Assembly: GCA_002839855.1 (NCBI GenBank) | Contig: PGYV01000009.1 | Coordinates: forward strand, 1-64,000 | DNA from: Candidatus Goldiibacteriota bacterium HGW-Goldbacteria-1 | GTDB lineage: Bacteria > Oederibacteriota > PGYV01 | DNA: 64,000 bases | Direction of reading: 5' to 3' | In this document: in pieces, positions 60,425 to 64,000 of the stretch | Layout of the letters: the number at the start of each line of letters is the position of its first letter | Position numbering within the stretch: position 1 is the stretch's first letter | Position numbers and translations under genes: made by a program | The notes under the pieces: generated by a model | The model's input: only the letters and a program-made list of their open reading frames with translations | Told to the model about the DNA's origin: nothing | The model's database searches: none

Positions 60425-60498
60425 CGCGCCCTAAAAGGACGCGGCTACCAAATCTTACATTTAAATTCACTTCCGTGGGCTGAAGACCCGCGTGTACC
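60425..60498. repeat. Two palindromic repeat units
   Basis: CGCGCCCTAAAAGGACGCG + GCTACC (60425-60449) and GTGGGCTGAAGACCCGCG + TGTACC (60475-60498). Both end in TACC like the copies at 25145 and 59559. The following sequence (ACCAAACCACTCTC, GCTGATTCTTTTACCCGC) also recurs after the unit at 59577. The 304-bp gap has no gene. Confidence 0.7.
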
Positions 60499-60640
60499 AA
60501 ACCACTCTCTTTAACTGCCGAGCTGATTCTTTTACCCGCTTCTGCTTATCTGCTTATTGCTTAACCCTCTATTCTTTTCATTCCCCGGCACCGACATCAG
60601 AACTCCATTATCTTTATATAACAACATCATAAATAATTAA

Positions 60641-61579
60641 TTAAAATAAAAATTTAATGCTATTATTCTCTCTGTTCTTCATCATTTTCCTTCCTATATC
60701 CATCCATACAGATGTATCCTCTTTATTAAAAAATACAAAATCATTTATAATAGAAGTTATTAATTTGTTTAACCATGAAACAAGCTGTTTTTTTCTTAAA
60801 CGAAACATTCTTCCAGTTCTTAAAAAATCATAATTCTTTTTATATTCCTGGTATACATTCCAACTAAGCCATTTATTATTATCACTTGAACCAACCGGAA
60901 ATTTTCCAAGCTTCGATTTGATTATTATCATACCCAGCCTCTTACTTTCTTCGTCAAACTCAATTTTTAATATTCTCGATTGATTGTTGGTAAAATATAT
61001 CTCAAAATTAAAGTATTTTTTTTGCTTATATAAGTAACTGTAAGAATTATTTTTTAAAAACACATTCATTTCTTTTAAACAGATACTGACAAATTCATTA
61101 AAACCAACAAAAGGATTTTTCTTGTTGTTAATTTGCAGGCGTATCATCAAACGCTTAGATATATTGACACCATCAAAAGAACCTTCTTCAATAGCATTCT
61201 TCAATATTTTTCTATTTTCAATAAATTTAATTATATTTGTATTTGTATTTTTTATACATTCTTTAATTAAAATAAAATTATTATTATCGTATTTTAAAAT
61301 TAACTCATTAATTAATTCCCTGTATTCGAAATATTTACCAACATCCTCCCCTATTTGAAACCAAATATCAAATTTTTTAACGCCGATAGCAGTTCTCTTA
61401 ATGTCTTTTAAACAATTAATTCCTATCTTTATACTTGCAGAACCATCTTTTTTTGATACATTTAGAAAAAAAACAATCACACCAGAGGGTAAATATTTAA
61501 TAAACTTATTTCGATTTTGCTTATAACCCAATTTTTCAAAAATTAAGTATAATTTTTTAATAAACAGATTATTATCCAT
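60641..61579 (-). CDS. DUF4304-like protein, very AT-rich gene
   Basis: A 312-aa protein from ATG 61579 (the frame is open 16 codons further to a TTG). The first 60 residues (LFIKKLYLIFEKLGYKQNRNKF, then VVFFLNVSKKDGSASIKIGIN-like strands) follow the DUF4304 pattern, a family of unknown function often seen near immunity or defence genes. The rest is Asn/Lys/Ile-rich and not recognised. Codon usage is far more AT-rich than the neighbouring NHL gene, pointing to recent transfer. It lies next to a toxin-antitoxin pair in a repeat-rich patch. Confidence 0.6.
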   Translation of the reverse strand: MDNNLFIKKLYLIFEKLGYKQNRNKFIKYLPSGVIVFFLNVSKKDGSASIKIGINCLKDIKRTAIGVKKFDIWFQIGEDVGKYFEYRELINELILKYDNNNFILIKECIKNTNTNIIKFIENRKILKNAIEEGSFDGVNISKRLMIRLQINNKKNPFVGFNEFVSICLKEMNVFLKNNSYSYLYKQKKYFNFEIYFTNNQSRILKIEFDEESKRLGMIIIKSKLGKFPVGSSDNNKWLSWNVYQEYKKNYDFLRTGRMFRLRKKQLVSWLNKLITSIINDFVFFNKEDTSVWMDIGRKMMKNRENNSIKFLF

Positions 61580-61680
61580 AGTGTTTTTTATTCTCCCGTT
61601 CAGATACAAAATATCTCCCTTAAACAAACGTTAAATTTCCACTACATTTATATATTAAATCAAATAACAAAACCGCAAGG

Positions 61681-63054
61681 TTAATATATAAACGACGCTT
61701 TTTCTACCTTTTCTATATGCGGGTAGGAGGAGTATGTGGCCATGACCCTTATATTGGTGTTATAGGTCATTCCCGGCAGAAATAACGGCACATATTCCAG
61801 CGGTATTTCCCATGAAATTGAATTTTCGCCCTGTTCCAGTTGTATGTTTTTGCATACAGTGACTTTCTTGTCCTTATCCAGTTCTATTTCCATTGTCACA
61901 AAACTCTTTTCCGTCAGGAAAAAATCAAACTGCATGGCGTTCACCGGCGGCACCGCCTGTATCCTGCCCACGCGGAAATTTGTCACATCGCTTCCTATCC
62001 AGAAATACTGCGCCGATTCTTTATCTGATACTATTACCTGCCCATAATGCCTGTATATGGAAATTCCGGTTGGTTTTTCAAATTTATAGTCATCCGTGCC
62101 GTAGGAGCCGTAAGAGGTAATATACGCAAGGTCAGGCGAGAATTTATGTATCTGGGAATTAAAATAATCCACAAGGTAAATATTGCCGTAATAATCATAA
62201 TCAAGGGTGGTTAAAACCACTTTTCTTCCCAGCTTTTCGTCCACCCTTACGCCGCGGACAATATTCCCGTTTAAATCAAATTTCTGCAGCCTGTTAAAAT
62301 TTCCGTCTATCACATACATATAATTCTGTTTGTATCCCAGATATCGCTGTCCGTCGTCAATAACGCAGATGCCGCGCGGGTTGGAAATGCCTTTTGTCTG
62401 GTCAATTGAATATAAATATCCGCCGGACTTGGAAAAAACCTGTATTCTGTTATTGCCGTTATCCGACACATACAGTTTTCCGCCGGAATCAAGCTTTACA
62501 TATAACGGCCTGTTGAATTCCCCGTCGCCGCTTCCCCCTTTTCCTATATTTCTTATAAACCTAAGTTTTCCATCTTTATAAAACAGCCTTACTATCCTGT
62601 TATTGCCGGTATCGGCCACATAAACGTCGCCGTATTCATTACACGAAATGCCCGTAGGCCTGTTGAATTCGCCGTCGCCCGTGCCCACGTTTCCATACAC
62701 GGCAAGACCGCTCATTGATACATTATAAATTATTTCCCCGCGCCCTGAATTAACACCAAATGCCGTAAGCTGCCAGTCGTCCTTGCCGGGGTTTATTCCG
62801 CCGTAATCTGAAAGCATCTTTGTGGTCGCCACATCCTGCGGGTCTGAAAAATATGTTTTGTTGCCCAGAAAAACTTTAAGCCAGAAAGCCGTGCCGCGGT
62901 GCACCCCAAACGGGGTGTGCCAGAAACTTGGATAGACAAGCGTGGACGGCACATTTGTAAGGGTTACAAGTTCATCTTCTTTTTTACTCTCCGCGAAAGA
63001 AAAAGATGAAAGTAATAATATGAATGCTGTAAGGAGCACAAACTTTTTTTTCAT
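61681..63054 (-). CDS. Secreted NHL-repeat protein
   Basis: A 457-aa exported protein: signal peptide (1-21), a leading segment (to about 115), five to six NHL blades (GTGDGEFNRPTGISCNEYG, DVYVADTGNNRIVRLF, GSGDGEFNRPLYVKL, KLYVSDNGNNRIQVFS, GTDDYKFEKPTGISIY) and a C-terminal FlgD/Ig-like domain (about 370-457). Likely a surface or periplasmic propeller. It is followed 19 bp upstream by the PAP2 gene in the same operon. Confidence 0.9.
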   Translation of the reverse strand: MKKKFVLLTAFILLLSSFSFAESKKEDELVTLTNVPSTLVYPSFWHTPFGVHRGTAFWLKVFLGNKTYFSDPQDVATTKMLSDYGGINPGKDDWQLTAFGVNSGRGEIIYNVSMSGLAVYGNVGTGDGEFNRPTGISCNEYGDVYVADTGNNRIVRLFYKDGKLRFIRNIGKGGSGDGEFNRPLYVKLDSGGKLYVSDNGNNRIQVFSKSGGYLYSIDQTKGISNPRGICVIDDGQRYLGYKQNYMYVIDGNFNRLQKFDLNGNIVRGVRVDEKLGRKVVLTTLDYDYYGNIYLVDYFNSQIHKFSPDLAYITSYGSYGTDDYKFEKPTGISIYRHYGQVIVSDKESAQYFWIGSDVTNFRVGRIQAVPPVNAMQFDFFLTEKSFVTMEIELDKDKKVTVCKNIQLEQGENSISWEIPLEYVPLFLPGMTYNTNIRVMATYSSYPHIEKVEKASFIY

Positions 63055-63073
63055 CTTTTATCCTTATACTTTT

Positions 63074-63838
63074 TTAAAAACGGTACTTAACAGTCATATA
63101 ATCCATTCCATACCCGCTTTCAACGGATAGTTCCGCCTTCAGCCTGTCGTGCAGTTCATCCACCACAAAAGCGGAAAATATGCCAAGCGCGGCGCCTGCA
63201 AACACATCAGACACCCAGTGCTTATCTTTATAGACGCGCGCCGCAGCCACTGTGATGGCGGCGGGGTAAGTGATAAAATACAGCCAGCGGTTGTAATGTT
63301 CCGGTATCATTGTCGCCCACATAAAAGCGGTGGACGTGTGCCCCGACGGAAATGACATGTCCGAAAATGACACGTGCCAAAAGCTGAACTGATTATCTGT
63401 CTGCGAAGGCCTTTGCCTTCCTGTAACTGTTTTTACAACGTATCCGGTAAGCCCGGATAAGGCAAGCCCTTCAAGCAGTTTGGCGCCGAATTCTTTTTCA
63501 CGCGGGCTGTCCAGCGCGTAAAACACCGCCGCGCCTGCCATTACAACCATTCCATCCCCTGCATAGTTGGCTATATCAAATATTGTGTCTTTTGTTTTGT
63601 CGTGATATTTGCTTATCCCATTACTTAACCATAAATCATTATTTATAAGCAGCGCGGTTGCCCCCGCAATACCGCCAAGAATTAAAGTTGTTTTTAACGG
63701 GTTTTCAATTATTGCCCCGCCCATGGCAGGGTAATCTTTAAATATAATATGTTCCAATACCGGCTCCGGCTGTTCTGCCGCGTAACAAAACGCGATTGCC
63801 GTAAGGATAAGCGATATGATAAATATAATCCTTTTCAT
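63074..63838 (-). CDS. PAP2-superfamily membrane phosphatase
   Basis: A 254-aa protein with a signal or membrane anchor (1-20) and the complete PAP2 signature: KTVTGRQRP, SFPSGHTS and ARVYKDKHWVSD. Several hydrophobic helices. Dephosphorylates lipid phosphates such as undecaprenyl pyrophosphate or phosphatidic acid. Lies between nadD and the NHL gene. Confidence 0.92.
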   Translation of the reverse strand: MKRIIFIISLILTAIAFCYAAEQPEPVLEHIIFKDYPAMGGAIIENPLKTTLILGGIAGATALLINNDLWLSNGISKYHDKTKDTIFDIANYAGDGMVVMAGAAVFYALDSPREKEFGAKLLEGLALSGLTGYVVKTVTGRQRPSQTDNQFSFWHVSFSDMSFPSGHTSTAFMWATMIPEHYNRWLYFITYPAAITVAAARVYKDKHWVSDVFAGAALGIFSAFVVDELHDRLKAELSVESGYGMDYMTVKYRF

Positions 63839-63871
63839 CCTGCCTCCGCTTATTATTAAAACTGCCTGTTT

Positions 63872-64000
63872 CTATTTGTACAGCTGATTTTTATTGATGT
63901 ATTCCCACACCGCAGCGCCCACTTCTTCGCGGATATTATTGCCGTACTTTATGCGCGTCCTTAATTCTGACGCTGACAGGTCAATTAAGTGCGGGTTTGC
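63872..64000 (-). CDS. nadD: Nicotinate-nucleotide adenylyltransferase, 3' end only
   Basis: The last 42 codons of a gene that runs off the right edge (stop codon TAG at 63874-63872). Encoded end ANPHLIDLSASELRTRIKYG then NNIREEVGAAVWEYI matches the C-terminal helix of NadD, where the ISSTxIR-type motif (here LSASELR) binds the ATP phosphates. The active-site N-terminal part is outside the window. It is 33 bp ahead of the PAP2 gene. Confidence 0.82.
   Translation of the reverse strand, partial: ANPHLIDLSASELRTRIKYGNNIREEVGAAVWEYINKNQLYK

Noticed and set aside
59455-60498. CRISPR array
   Set aside because: Repeats are palindromic, unevenly spaced and in both orientations, with no uniform spacers and no cas genes.

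Overview
The window looks like chromosomal DNA of an uncultured, moderately AT-rich diderm (Gram-negative-type) bacterium. Evidence for an outer membrane: an outer-membrane phospholipase A (pldA), an AsmA-family protein, a GT9 heptosyltransferase-like enzyme, an HlyD/ABC-2 exporter, and many signal peptides and lipoboxes. Gene style (many TPR, NHL/propeller and ankyrin secretory proteins, AMMECR1, NIF3, UPF0178) recalls deep-branching anaerobic candidate phyla such as the Goldbacteria/Elusimicrobia/Omnitrophica neighbourhood, but the sequence alone does not settle the phylum. Almost all genes are on the minus strand.

Layout. 0-5 kb: a periplasmic 19-residue-repeat protein, an alpha/beta hydrolase, a strong minus-strand non-coding RNA candidate (about 2144-1908), an ACT-fold regulator, a DinG/YoaA-type helicase and a TPR protein. 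5.5-12.6 kb: a GNAT - TetR - HlyD - ATPase - ATPase - permease - permease cluster matching the E. coli CecR/YbhGFSR exporter with YbhF split in two, headed by a promoter/operator. 12.6-17.8 kb: a small Cys-rich protein, AMMECR1, an MBL-fold hydrolase, a CAT-anticodon tRNA with promoter and terminator, a CapA lipoprotein that probably starts at ATT, and AsmA. 18-20.7 kb: an SOS operon lexA - small SNase-like gene - recA - four-helix-bundle gene, with an apparently leaderless lexA transcript. 20.9-25.1 kb: a wHTH-nucleotidyltransferase/HEPN pair behind a 32-bp palindrome, nitroreductase, pldA, a solitary Phd-like antitoxin, and an ORF6N gene coupled to a 14-codon leader ORF. 25.2-32.1 kb: a long operon of housekeeping genes (aroE, pmbA, rsmE) downstream of a duplicated two-gene module (TPR-DUF5683 protein + propeller lipoprotein, twice).

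32.2-52.9 kb is a large surface-glycan locus: GT39-, GT2-, GT4- and GT9-type transferases, several methyltransferases, a plus-strand cassette (NeuB-type nonulosonate synthase, pyruvyltransferase, flippase, capsule-type transferase), a fused CMP-sugar synthetase/PseG protein, and gmd next to an E1/ColD-like 3-dehydrase and a Fcl/ColC-like SDR, suggesting a GDP-linked 3,6-dideoxyhexose.

53-59.3 kb is an expanded macromolecular-synthesis operon: rpsU - yqeY - AAG glycosylase - NIF3 - UPF0178 - dnaG - rpoD, with a strong promoter and an attenuator-like leader hairpin. 59.4-61.6 kb is a repeat-rich accessory patch with a HigB/HigA toxin-antitoxin pair under a palindromic operator and a very AT-rich DUF4304-like gene. 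The window ends with an NHL-repeat protein, a PAP2 phosphatase and the 3' end of nadD.

Short palindromic intergenic repeats of at least two families (CGCGGGCTGAAGACCCGCG-type and GAGACGCAATA/TATTGCGTCTC-type) recur across the window. No rRNA, CRISPR array, insertion sequence or prophage was seen.
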